DNA of 64,000 nucleotides from Allantophomopsis cytisporea (taxonomy: Eukaryota > Ascomycota > Leotiomycetes > Phacidiales > Phacidiaceae). The notes under the pieces were generated by a model. That model saw nothing but the letters and a program-made list of their open reading frames with translations. It searched no databases and was not told where the DNA came from. The stretch lies in NCBI GenBank assembly GCA_024752435.1, contig CP103021.1:1798001-1862000 (forward strand), read 5' to 3'. Position 1 is the stretch's first letter. Each line of letters opens with the position of its first letter. This document shows, piece after piece, positions 24,746-34,511 of this stretch. A program made the translations under genes and the position numbers.

Positions 24746-25966
24746 GAATAAACACTTATAAAGTTATACCGTATCTCTCTAGTTGATTGTTTTATTGAAG
24801 CTAGTGAGTTCTTTTGTTTAGCTGCGAGTAGCCGATGATTTTGTACAAGTGTCAAAGAATATAGTAATCATATAGTTAACGTATACAGTGGGATTTAGTA
24901 TTTTAGGCTTGCGGGAACAGAAAGCTATTTTATACAGAAGAATCTACATGTATGCTACAGGTATACGTCTTATATGGCATACCTGAATAAGAAAACCATC
25001 AGATATAAGAACTGCTAGATACTGAATCTGAAAAGGTAGTACATATCTGTATTATCATAATGACATGAGGGAATCACAGTTTCTCAAAAGAAGTCATAAT
25101 ACAAGGTAGATGCCTATGTATAGAGTTATTAAGCTTAAAGTATAACTCGAAAGCTTTAGATCTAGGAACAACAAGCGAGGTTTATATTGAAAGATACGAC
25201 TACAAACCAAGACGCAGAGTATCAACGCTCCTTACTATATAGGTCAAGTCTAGGAACTATAATTTAGGAATCGGAAGCTGGTAAAGCGATATGTATATCG
25301 CTATGAAATACTTTTTGAAAGACTTCTAATCAACAAGCTCATGAAAGCATGTTTAATCATTACCCATGCTCACAGGAGAGTGAACAGATAGCTTAATATT
25401 CCTCAGACCTAGTTGAAAGTTATTCATACAGCCAGAAGATGAAGGTGTTAGTGCCACGTTGTATCTCTGCGTACTCACATGTTCTCGTTTTCGAACATTC
25501 GTTATTTTCTCTCTTTTCTGTAAAACGATCACACACCTCTCCACATAGTTGTAGTGAACTATCTACGGTGCTCAAATGCATTCAAAATTCTTCTGTTCTC
25601 ACACTTTTACGTCTCTCTGTCACCATAACTATTCAGACCGTTTATCAGGATATATAGCACAAGTATAGGCGTTGATAAATATCACGTGATGTACAATATC
25701 TAAGTACTTTAATATCTGTAATAGAAAATCAATCAACATCACTCCACAAGTATATAGAGTATACATCAAAGTAAATCTTGTTATCTCAGCTTCTTTCTGT
25801 TATTGCCGCAAGTGGGGACTGTAATCTCCAGTATTCACACGTGATTTCATCTCGTGGTCATTGCAGATAGCGCTAGCAGCGAATCCACACGGACCTCACT
25901 GTTGGAAGATCCACTTTTCAGCATCTTTCAGATCCTCAAATATATTGAAACTTTTCGAATAGCCAG
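24746..25966. other. AT-rich region, no gene seen
   Basis: Strongly AT-rich with many TA dinucleotides. Open frames at 25353-25544 and 25439-25657 are short and unrecognisable. Any missing 5' exon of the GNAT gene should lie in the last few hundred bases, after a TATATAGAG at about 25752. Confidence 0.45.
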
Positions 25967-27436
25967 GGTATTTATTGTATCTTCTCAGATATTGAACAAC
26001 GCGAAATCGTATGGGCCGAAGAACTTGATAAAGGGCCGTTTCTTCTTATCGAAAATGTTGTAGTCGACGAAGCATGGCGTGGAGTGAGACTTGGAACACA
26101 TTTAGTCAAATGCCTCATCGAAATGGCATCAGGACGCAAGCAAGGAATTGACTTCACTTTTGTTTCCCCACATTTTCCTATTGAGGAAATGAATGAGAAG
26201 ACTCAAGATAAAACAGAGGCAGAGACGACGCGTATGCAAAATGCCAGTCATGATGCAGCAGTATCTTTCTATCGAAAGATTGGATTCCGCAGGATTGGTG
26301 TATCGGATTGGTTTGGTCTCTCGAGCGACAGAGACCACAGAGCCTATCAGATTCCAAGAGATGAAGATTTTGAGCCGACGGAGACGCGCAACTACCCAAT
26401 GGATTACGAGGATCATAAAGGTATTAGAGACGGTCATTCTTGGTTCAAAAAGACGAAGCAACAGGAAGAGGAGAAGATGGCCTTCATGCAGCGCAATCTA
26501 CCTCTTCATCATGCCATTCTCACGATGACCGACATTGATTGTGTCAACTTCTTCGCGGGTGCAATGAAAAGGACAGATTTTGTAGCTGATTGGCAAGCAA
26601 CGGATTCCAAACTCCAGACCATATTGCATGTTGCCGGCTTGAATGGAAAGTTGGAGACAATGAATTGGATTACGGGTAATGTCAACGAAGACGGAGTACT
26701 AAGCCGGGCACGCAATGGGAAAGGTCATACCGCCGCCGAAGCTCTCCAGTCAAATTTGGAGGATTTTAGAACCAGGAGGCAACATGGTAAGTTAACTATG
26801 TGCCGTTCCGATAATTTCACTGGATACCCTCCGATCTTTGTCGCCTGCTTGAGCACACTCAACGGAGTGAACGACCCTAGTCCCGCCGAGTCTCTCAGAT
26901 ACGAATTCGGATGTACGTGTGGACAATGTATCGGTGGACTCCTGTCGCCCAGAATGAAAGCCGGACTCATCCACAAGACCGAATACGCATATGACACGCT
27001 GGGCTTCGCTATTGACAATGCAGTGTCGTGGTGTATGCAGCACGAGTATCAGACCAGCCATGTACCTGATGCAATGCAAGACCGTTTCATGACTAATAAG
27101 TCTATGCGACAAGGATATGCGAATCTCTTCAGTTATGTTGCGATCTGTCTGCGCAAGAACCTCATCCCATCCCTTCAGAACGTCCTCAACGTTTGCATGG
27201 AGACAAGTGAGTGGCCTCCAGTTACGAGGGGCTTCCTCCAGAATGGTGGCAACGTTGAATGCGCCTTAAGACAAGTCTTTGAGGAAGCTCGGGATCAAGA
27301 TGAGAAGGCTGGCGATGGAACTATCGTGGACAGCCTTGGAGATGATTACAACAAGCTTGTGAGGTGTAGGAACGATCATGAATTCGGGTTCGTGGCTTTA
27401 GCATGCGGCCTTGAGAAGCAATATCTAGACTTCTAA
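25967..27436 (+). CDS. GNAT-type acetyltransferase domain fused to ankyrin-like region (5' end unresolved)
   Basis: An open frame of 489 codons begins at an acceptor-like agccag (25961-25966) just after an in-frame TGA at 25946-25948; the true start exon was not found. The first ~110 residues form the second half of a GNAT fold: FLLIENVVVDEAWRGVRLGT (acetyl-CoA-binding motif A) and HDAAVSFYRKIGFRRIGVSD (motif B). A helical region with ankyrin-like helices follows (LQTILHVAGLNGKLETMNWI), then a C-terminal domain containing CTCGQCIGG that I do not recognise. GNAT enzymes move an acetyl group from acetyl-CoA to amines; the acceptor is unknown. The long uninterrupted frame argues that it is still functional, while the missing start leaves 5' truncation possible in this decay-rich island. 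Confidence 0.65.
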   Translation, partial: GIYCIFSDIEQREIVWAEELDKGPFLLIENVVVDEAWRGVRLGTHLVKCLIEMASGRKQGIDFTFVSPHFPIEEMNEKTQDKTEAETTRMQNASHDAAVSFYRKIGFRRIGVSDWFGLSSDRDHRAYQIPRDEDFEPTETRNYPMDYEDHKGIRDGHSWFKKTKQQEEEKMAFMQRNLPLHHAILTMTDIDCVNFFAGAMKRTDFVADWQATDSKLQTILHVAGLNGKLETMNWITGNVNEDGVLSRARNGKGHTAAEALQSNLEDFRTRRQHGKLTMCRSDNFTGYPPIFVACLSTLNGVNDPSPAESLRYEFGCTCGQCIGGLLSPRMKAGLIHKTEYAYDTLGFAIDNAVSWCMQHEYQTSHVPDAMQDRFMTNKSMRQGYANLFSYVAICLRKNLIPSLQNVLNVCMETSEWPPVTRGFLQNGGNVECALRQVFEEARDQDEKAGDGTIVDSLGDDYNKLVRCRNDHEFGFVALACGLEKQYLDF

Positions 27437-28765
27437 GGGACCCAAGCCTACGAGCCTTTTTTTGAGAGCCAGTAGCTTTATAATGGAGAGAAGAAGTCAT
27501 ATACTTTGTATGAGGGACAACGGTGATTGCTTTGAGCTTTCATGATGTGAATTTGAAAGAAATTGTTCTTTACATTGCCTTGACTCGCAGCATGAAGATT
27601 GAGGAAGCCTGCTCTATACCTCGCTCATAAAGTAAAAAGAAGGTTATATCATGTTACAGTCCTACATGGATGTATATCTGAGCACAGCAACCGGAATAAT
27701 GACTTTCATCGTTTTGAGGGGTATTAAAGGCCTCAAATAAGATACCACAACCATGGCACGCATGGGTTGATTATGTGCTCAATATCGTAACTGGTCACTT
27801 ATTGAATACTGCCAGAGATTCCCGCCTTGGGATTTGGCGTTTCAGCACTCCGAGATCAACAGCTTTTGCACTAATCTGATCTTAAAAAGAAGACAATCTT
27901 TGTATTGATTTAGGTGCATATGAAATCATTGAATAGTTTTTATTTTGTTTTAATTAAATGTATTCGTTATTCGGATAAGAAGGGTACAATGTCAGTTGGC
28001 TTCTTGAGGTGCTCGGATTAGATGAGATGAGATGAGATGTCGGCTGTCGGCGGATTTACAGGCACCAGAGAGTTCCAGAGCACCAACCTCGTCGATTCCC
28101 AGTCAATTGTTCGAGAAACAAGGTGTTTTCGTTTTCATAGAGGATAGGAGCTCTTCCCACTCTCTTCTCATTCAACTGACTTTTCAAGAAGAAACTCTGA
28201 TCATTGACAGATCCCCAGTCATAACCAACCGATACATATCGTGTACGCGAAAACATCATGTACAATAATCTATCGTGACTATTTCAACCTCTCTCCATGG
28301 CGCATCTCGTACTTGGACGGACACGACGGACAAAGAAGATGGCACCATTGACCGTCCCTCCTTCTTGGCAGGGACCGGGTGGCCTTCCGCTTGCAAGAAA
28401 CAAGCCACAATGCCCAATAACAAGCTTGAATGGACGCATGCGCAGATCGTCAGGTCCCATAATTTGTTGACTCTAATTCCTTCTTCTCCACAGAAAAGCT
28501 GGTACTAGATGGTGCCGGGGTCTATGGATACACGCCATCGAACACCGCTGAATCTACTATGCACAAATCCCCCACAGAATGATGCAATTTTCGAGTTAAG
28601 GGTTATGAAGAGGTGAGATGCATATAAGGTAACGTACTATTCATTTGCTTTCCTTCTTGAGTTTTGTTTTGTTTTGATTCATTCGTCTGTGTATGAGTTG
28701 TTTGTTGTTTCTTGCATATTTGCGATCACTATCACAATCCTATCTTTGGGGATTTGAGGTTGAAG
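27437..28765. other. intergenic region upstream of the AIM6-like gene
   Basis: No gene recognised. Holds a short GATGA tract at 28020-28040 and a run of short open frames (28032-28508) without protein-like composition. The last 100 bases form the T-rich leader of the following gene. Confidence 0.5.
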
Positions 28766-29788
28766 ATGCGTTTCTCCTCCTTCTCCGTCGCCACAACGCT
28801 CGTTGCCGGTGTTGCTGCTTCAATACCAGATGTATCGCCTGCGTTACAAAAGATCTTAGATCAAGCTCACCAAGGTCCATTATACACCTATCCAACGAGT
28901 TTGACTCAAGGAATTGTACCTGTATGTCCCAACCCTCTAATCCATCGACAGCAAGGCATCATTCCTCATCACAAGAATCTAACACCTCTCAAGAAAGGCA
29001 TTCATTCACATAACGACTACTGGCGCGATGTCCCCTTTTACACAGCCCTCTCGCACGGTGTCGTTTCCATCGAAGCCGATGTCTGGCTCTACAACAACAC
29101 CCTCTTCGTCGGCCACGAACGTGGTGCCCTAACATCTGCCCGAACCTTCGCATCCCTCTACATTGATCCCATCCTCTCCGTCCTCGCGGCTCAGAACCCA
29201 TCAAATTCAACATTCCTCCCCGCACCTACCAAGAACGGTGTCTTCGACACAGCCGCCGGACAGACCCTGTATCTTTTCGTCGATGTGAAGACGGACGGCC
29301 CATCAACATGGCCATATGTGCTCGAGGGATTGGAACCGCTGAGGGAAGGCGGCTGGCTGAGCACTGCGAATGCGACGACGTTCACGACCGGTGCAGTTAC
29401 GGTTATTGGCACGGGTAATACACCGCTGTCAGCTGTGCAGAGCACGACTCCTCGCGACGCCTTCTACGATGCGCCGATTCCGACTTTGGGAACGACCTTC
29501 TCGAATATCACAAAGCTGGTAAGTCCTATCGCCAGCACCGATTTCGAGGCGAATTTCGGACCGGTTCTGGGTACGAGTTTGAATGAGACGCAGCTTGAGC
29601 TATTGAGGAGTCAGATTAGTGTTGCACATGGCAAGGGAATTGCTCTGAGGTACTGGGATCAGCCTAATTGGCCGATTAGTACACGTAATGGCATCTGGAG
29701 ACAGCTATATACTGAGGGCGTGGATCTGATTAACGCAGATGATGTCGCCGCCGCAGCGGGAGAGGCCGGTGAGAGTAATTACTGGTAA
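28766..29788 (+). CDS. secreted PLC-like phosphodiesterase, AIM6 family
   Basis: Single exon, 340 residues. The start at 28766 gives a clear signal peptide (MRFSSFSVATTLVAGVAASI); the frame extends further upstream only with a non-ATG start. The PLC-like/GDPD barrel begins with GIHSHNDYWRD (His80, Asn83, Asp84) and SIEADVWLYN (Glu103, Asp105), followed by FVGHERG and FVDVKTDG. The match is to fungal proteins annotated as altered inheritance of mitochondria protein 6. Their catalytic activity is not established; the fold hydrolyses phosphodiesters in related families. The C-terminus, ending SNYW, is complete. Secretion or vacuolar targeting is inferred from the signal peptide. Confidence 0.9.
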   Translation: MRFSSFSVATTLVAGVAASIPDVSPALQKILDQAHQGPLYTYPTSLTQGIVPVCPNPLIHRQQGIIPHHKNLTPLKKGIHSHNDYWRDVPFYTALSHGVVSIEADVWLYNNTLFVGHERGALTSARTFASLYIDPILSVLAAQNPSNSTFLPAPTKNGVFDTAAGQTLYLFVDVKTDGPSTWPYVLEGLEPLREGGWLSTANATTFTTGAVTVIGTGNTPLSAVQSTTPRDAFYDAPIPTLGTTFSNITKLVSPIASTDFEANFGPVLGTSLNETQLELLRSQISVAHGKGIALRYWDQPNWPISTRNGIWRQLYTEGVDLINADDVAAAAGEAGESNYW

Positions 29789-30196
29789 TGTTTGATGCCT
29801 ATGTCCGAGCATGGATGAGGGACATGAGAGGAGTGGTTAGTAATGATATTGTAGGGCGACTGAAGGAAAGAAAGGGGGGAGATTACAAACGACTTTCGAG
29901 TTCTTGATGGACTATATGCTCTATTTTCGGCTGATGAGCGAATGATGACCCATTAATGATATAAAAATATACATGACATTGAAAATCTGCTACGTCTTGT
30001 CAAGTCCACTTTGATTTTCGTTAAACAGACTGTAGATGAAATGTAACTTCCATACCATCCATTCGAGCTCTTATATCAAATTAGAAACAATGCCTTCAAC
30101 ATAAATAGCCACGCCGTTCAACTCATAACTCATAAACCATGCCATCCCACATAGATTTTCAAGCCACCCCCCCGGTCCATCACAAACCCTCTCCCA
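29789..30196. other. convergent 3' intergenic region
   Basis: Between two tail-to-tail genes. Nothing beyond likely 3' untranslated sequence; a C-rich stretch begins near 30160. Confidence 0.6.
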
Positions 30197-30841
30197 CTAA
30201 AGAACCTCAAACTCAACCCCCTCAACCTCCCCAAACAAAATAGTCCCCTCCCCTTTCCCAAGACTCGAACTCACTCCCCTCCCCCCCTCAACAAGAACCT
30301 CCTCTCTAGTCCCCCAAACCCACCATGCCCCCCTAGCCCCCGCATCAACCCCAAGCATATACCTCCTCCCCCTCTCCAGCCCATCCACGCCTTGCACAAG
30401 CATACTCCGCCTCGGTTGCCTCCCCTCAGCCTGCCTCCTCTCCGGATCACTCATCGCCATCGCCGGATAAGCAGACGGGCCGAACCGTGCGCTCACCGAC
30501 ACGGGTTCGTCCGGATGCAGCGTCACGAAATATTTATCGTCGGCGCTACCGCGTCTGCGTGTTGCGGGCAGGCGTTGGATCATCACTGAGGACTGGAGTA
30601 CTGGCTCGCTTGTTGTTAGGTCGGTTATGCTGAATTGCTTTTGGGCGAGTGCTAGGTGTGGGTCCAGGAGTGTGCCGCGTGTGTAGAGGGTTATTGGGTG
30701 GGGGAGAGTGGAGGTTGTTGTTACTGTGAGGGTTGGTGGGGTGGAGGGGTAGGTGTGTTGTGTCGGGGTGAGAGTGAGAGTCGTGATTAGGGTTGGTGCG
30801 GGTGTTGGAGATGAGGCTTTTGATGAGTCTTGTGAGGACAT
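30197..30841 (-). CDS. conserved hypothetical protein, Thr/Pro-rich N-terminus
   Basis: Single exon, 214 residues. A beta-strand-rich body follows a Thr/Ser/Pro-rich start (TLTLTPTQHTYPS). Recognisable conserved elements are ITLYTRGTLLDPHLALAQ, DDKYFVTLHPDEPVSVSARF and GVDGLERGRRYMLGVDA. These resemble a widespread group of short ascomycete proteins of unknown function. The coding strand is very G-rich towards the C-terminus, so the plus strand shows a striking C run at 30160-30360. No signal peptide or membrane segment. Confidence 0.75.
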   Translation of the reverse strand: MSSQDSSKASSPTPAPTLITTLTLTPTQHTYPSTPPTLTVTTTSTLPHPITLYTRGTLLDPHLALAQKQFSITDLTTSEPVLQSSVMIQRLPATRRRGSADDKYFVTLHPDEPVSVSARFGPSAYPAMAMSDPERRQAEGRQPRRSMLVQGVDGLERGRRYMLGVDAGARGAWWVWGTREEVLVEGGRGVSSSLGKGEGTILFGEVEGVEFEVL

Positions 30842-31693
30842 GTTTGTTGTAGACCAGTGATAAAGAGCTGAAGATGAGACTGTTGAGAGTGCGGTTGTAT
30901 GCTTAGTTGTGACTTCATATAAATCATATGTGGATGACTTGAAGCGAAGCGAGATCGAGGTTGGAGTCTATGGTGGCGAGTAAAGATATGAAAGGAATTA
31001 CCACTACGGGTAACAATCTATGAAGATCCGAAGCACTGCTACTGGTTATAATGTCTATACAGTTTCAGTTTTTATAATCATTTTACGACGCCTTGTTCGC
31101 TTGGTATTCGCAAGGCTGCGCCTATACAACTTATCGGCACAAGCAAGATTGTATTGACATTTTTGATCAAAATCCTCACTTATCTCGGGCAATAATTGCT
31201 CTGTCTTGCTGCATCTACAACTCTGGTAACACCATGAAGGAAAGATCAACTGAGCTTATCGTGGATGTTCTGAGACTGACATGATGCGGAGAAAATTATC
31301 CAGTGAGGAGGAATTAGTTAAGAAGCTTCAAGTGGCCGTTCTTATATCTGGTAAGATTCAACACATGAAGTGGCCTTCCGTTGCCGATTTCTGGATGATC
31401 TTAATACAGCTTTGAATAAAATTTCCGCCAGGATTTCATTTCCATTTCTGAATCAGCACATCTTAATATTGCTGAAGACTCTATATCTAATCATACGAGC
31501 AGGTCTCATATATCTTTCAGCAACTGAGATATCTTCTCATGTTATCGCTGTACGTCAGTGCAGGTCACTATTTATAAACTTAACGTTAGACACAGGAAAT
31601 ATATAGCATTCTAAAATAATTTTATATAAATAAATCTAGGAAAAAATAAATAGGAAAAGAATTTAGAAAAGCTCAAATTCACACTAGCCTCAG
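30842..31693. other. intergenic region
   Basis: No gene supported. Short frames on both strands (31055-31284, 31370-31606) look random. AT-rich from about 31300 onward. Confidence 0.5.
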
Positions 31694-32947
31694 CTATCCC
31701 CAATGGAACCAATTTCCAGGACCCCGCCACTCCGACTCTCGAACATCACTAAATGCCTCACCCGGCTGTGCGAAGGCATGATGATTCCAGGATCCGGTCC
31801 AATATGTGTTGTACTGCTCAGTGCGCACCTGATCCCAGAACCACCTGAACGGATTATATGGACGCCAACAGTAAGCAGCGTAGGGACACTTTTGCCTATT
31901 CTCAACTGGTTTGGACAACGAAGACGAATTGAAAGATGAAAGAAGAGCGGAGTCAGGGTCCGCGGGGGCAGAACGCTCTGGCAAGGGTCAGTTGGCGTCT
32001 ATACTCCTAGACATGTTAAATCTGATGGGATTTGAGCTGTTGGACAGGTACTTACTGTTAGGCTTAGAAATATTGTGCTTGGGCTCCCCTCCGTCGGTGA
32101 CAGCGATATTGTCTGGGGACTCGACTATAGGGAGGTCATCATGCAGGTTGATGACATTGAGGGTATGTGGTACGATACCATCGTGCTGACTACTCGTCGT
32201 GTTCTTCTTTTGAGGAGGATGAAGCTTGTGGAGGATCTTGTGAGGATGACGGTGTCCCTCACGAAACATCTTGTTGCACCAGGGGTTGAACAACTGCCAA
32301 ATATTCGCCGGCCATGGAGTGATTGCAAATGTAGCGGCGCACTTCTGCTCGGTGGTGAGCTTGCGGGGAGAAATATTGATGGAGATTGTGCCATTCTTAT
32401 TGGTGGACTCTTGGAAGTTAATCTCAGCGTGTTCCATGGCAACGTGAGTGTGGTTATTCTCATCTTTATATTCAACAACATTGGGAACATCGCGCTTGGT
32501 GTTATGAATAGCATAGAAGGTCTTATTGTTCTCGTCACTGAATGCGATGACAGTTGAGAGTTGACGCTTGGGGTTCTTGACCCTGTAGTAAGTGCGGTTT
32601 TCAGTTGTCATGACTGCAATGACCTTTGGGATGCTGTAGTTCTTGACATCGACAACTGAAATTGAGTAGGATGGGATGAGAAGACCGGAGGCGGTGGTGT
32701 TGAGAGCAATTAGGCCGAGAGAAGCAGTATTGTTTTCTGCAGGGTACACTGTGCCGGGAATTGTGACGTTGTAGTCATTATGAATAGAACGAGTAGTAAT
32801 TGTAATGTTGGTGCGTGGGTCGGTATAGTTCATGTGTTTTGGGAGTGAGATGTTGAAGTAATTATCTGGTATGATAACATGAATTGGGATCGCTATTGTG
32901 GTTGAGACGATGGTCAAACCCGTGAGAAATAGAGCGGCAAAATTCAT
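31694..32947 (-). CDS. secreted, N-glycosylation-rich protein of unknown function
   Basis: Two exons, 32947-32056 and 31977-31694, total 1176 nt, 391 residues. An in-frame TGA at 31990-31988 first looks like a premature stop. It lies inside a 78-nt intron with donor gtaagt, branch-like CTGAC and acceptor ccag, and the phases match. The ATG at 32947 begins a clear signal peptide (MNFAALFLTGLTIVSTTIAI); an in-frame ATG at 33067 would bury it. The mature protein has about a dozen N-x-S/T sites (NYT, NIT, NVT, NNT, NTT, NYS, NRT, NKT, NHT, NGT, NIS). Two short Cys/Trp-rich patches, NIWQLFNPWCNKMF and CPYAAYCWRPYNPFRWFW, lie one on each side of the intron. No family recognised. Cell-surface or apoplastic location is inferred; a candidate secreted effector or wall protein. 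Confidence 0.82.
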
Positions 32948-33041
32948 TATTGCGGCTGATTGTGTTGAAGGTGCTTTGGACTGAAGGTATATACTGTGAA
33001 GAAAGTAATTCACGAGGGGGTGATGTGAAAAGAGGAGAGGA

Positions 33042-33049
33042 TATTTATA
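33042..33049 (-). promoter_or_regulatory. TATA-like element of the secreted glycoprotein gene
   Basis: TATAAATA on the minus strand, 95-102 bases before the ATG at 32947. Its place between the two candidate ATGs supports the downstream start. Confidence 0.5.
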
Positions 33050-33605
33050 TAGATTTCTGAGTGGCATCTTGGAAATCTACTCAATATCCACTGGAGAGAA
33101 CTCATTACTGCTTAACTCTTCTAGGCAAATAATATGTATTTTGTCGGTTGATATAATAAAAGTTGAGCCGAAAGTAGTTTGTATGTATAACTTACACAGC
33201 ATTGATAGTCTATGGCTGTGGTGTTGTACAGGTAGAAAGAGGAATAGTTGAGTTCTGACACAACTGTTTGGGTATAGTTATCATTATCAGTAGCCACAAC
33301 CACGTTTTGAGATATCCCAAGATCATTCAGGTTACTTGACGGTTTGTCACTTCACAAAAGCAATCCCTTTAAATGTAGCTGAATATTTTAGACTTGACAT
33401 TTCCAAAAACTCGAATCATCTCAGAATTATGTGTCCTTGCGGGTATACTTCCTTCGCTTGCAAGCCCTATCGAATTCCAGCAGCACTTGATCTCTCCACT
33501 CACATTTTCAAGATTGAATTTATACTTTCTCATTATCCTCACATCGCTTAATTCATCAATTGAAGAACCGTATGGAAATACGTCATTATGCACCGAAGAT
33601 AGTCG
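33050..33605. other. intergenic region
   Basis: Upstream of the secreted glycoprotein gene and downstream of the next minus-strand gene. No coding signal beyond short frames. Confidence 0.5.
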
Positions 33606-34511
33606 TTACTTATTCCAGCCCTCGCGAAAAGCAATCCATGTCCCAGTCACCAATATGAGTGTCCTCAGCTCCTCCCCAACAACCATCAATTCGGGCTCTT
33701 CATCCACAGATTCTACATCCGACGTATAATTCGAACCACTCGCAGCATCCGATAATGTCATAGACAAGGCATCATCCGCTTTCTTTGGTGGTAAATATGT
33801 ATCCGATACAATGATACCTCTCGGTGTCATAGAAGCAATGACTGGATGTCGACGCACACCAGATCTTATGACTGCAAAGGCAAACTTCTTTTCCTTCTTC
33901 TCAGACTGCGAAGTCATCTTTCCTCGTCGAAACCATCGGACTGTGGATTTTGTGCCCGATGAGTCCATTGCTGCGAATTCATAGCCTCCATTTGGTAAGG
34001 CTTTTGCTTCCCAGGCTATTTTGCTCCCTAGGTATATCGCTGCTGTAGGATTCGAGTCTACAACATTCAGTGTCGCAATCTCTTCTCTCCGGTCATCCGA
34101 TGCGTCTTGCAGCAGTGTATCTTTTTCCTCGGTATCTGCTTTTTCTAAGTGCGAATATGATTCGCTGGTCACCACAAGTAAATCACTTGACTTCTGATTT
34201 GATTTTCGATGGAAACATCGAGTGAAAGTGGATGTTATGACAGATGGCCGTAGGACATCTAGTACAGGCGTCGGTCGAGATGCACCAGAAACCTGCTGTA
34301 ATTGGAGAAGTAATTTCGATCGCACACTCAGTCGGTGAGGGGGAGATTTTGGAGGTGGTTGTGCAAAGTTGTAGGATCTGGAGGTGCTGGATCGTTTTCT
34401 CGATATTGATATTGGGATATCGATGACTGAAGTATCGTGAGGTTTGCCAATGGATATGCATTCGGAATTGCTATTGTTGTTTGTAACTTTGCTTTCAGCC
34501 CACGAAGTCAT
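33606..34511 (-). CDS. conserved ascomycete hypothetical protein
   Basis: Single exon, 301 residues, ATG at 34511. A disordered basic N-terminus leads to RSKLLLQLQQVSGASRPTPV. A central beta-rich domain follows (AIYLGSKIAWEAKALPNGGY, then MDSSGTKSTVRWFRR and FAFAVIRSGVRRHPVIASMT). The C-terminal helix LRTLILVTGTWIAFREGWN ends the protein. This order matches a common single-copy group of uncharacterised ascomycete proteins. The final hydrophobic helix could bind a membrane, but there is no signal peptide. Confidence 0.8.
   Translation of the reverse strand: MTSWAESKVTNNNSNSECISIGKPHDTSVIDIPISISRKRSSTSRSYNFAQPPPKSPPHRLSVRSKLLLQLQQVSGASRPTPVLDVLRPSVITSTFTRCFHRKSNQKSSDLLVVTSESYSHLEKADTEEKDTLLQDASDDRREEIATLNVVDSNPTAAIYLGSKIAWEAKALPNGGYEFAAMDSSGTKSTVRWFRRGKMTSQSEKKEKKFAFAVIRSGVRRHPVIASMTPRGIIVSDTYLPPKKADDALSMTLSDAASGSNYTSDVESVDEEPELMVVGEELRTLILVTGTWIAFREGWNK

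Noticed and set aside
22061..25966. Transposon in the AT-rich island
   Set aside because: No terminal repeats, target-site duplications or transposase/reverse-transcriptase motifs could be seen by eye; a repeat-library search would be needed to exclude heavily mutated copies.
31988..31990. Possible TGA read-through in the secreted glycoprotein gene
   Set aside because: The stop lies within an intron with good donor, branch-like sequence and acceptor and matching phases.
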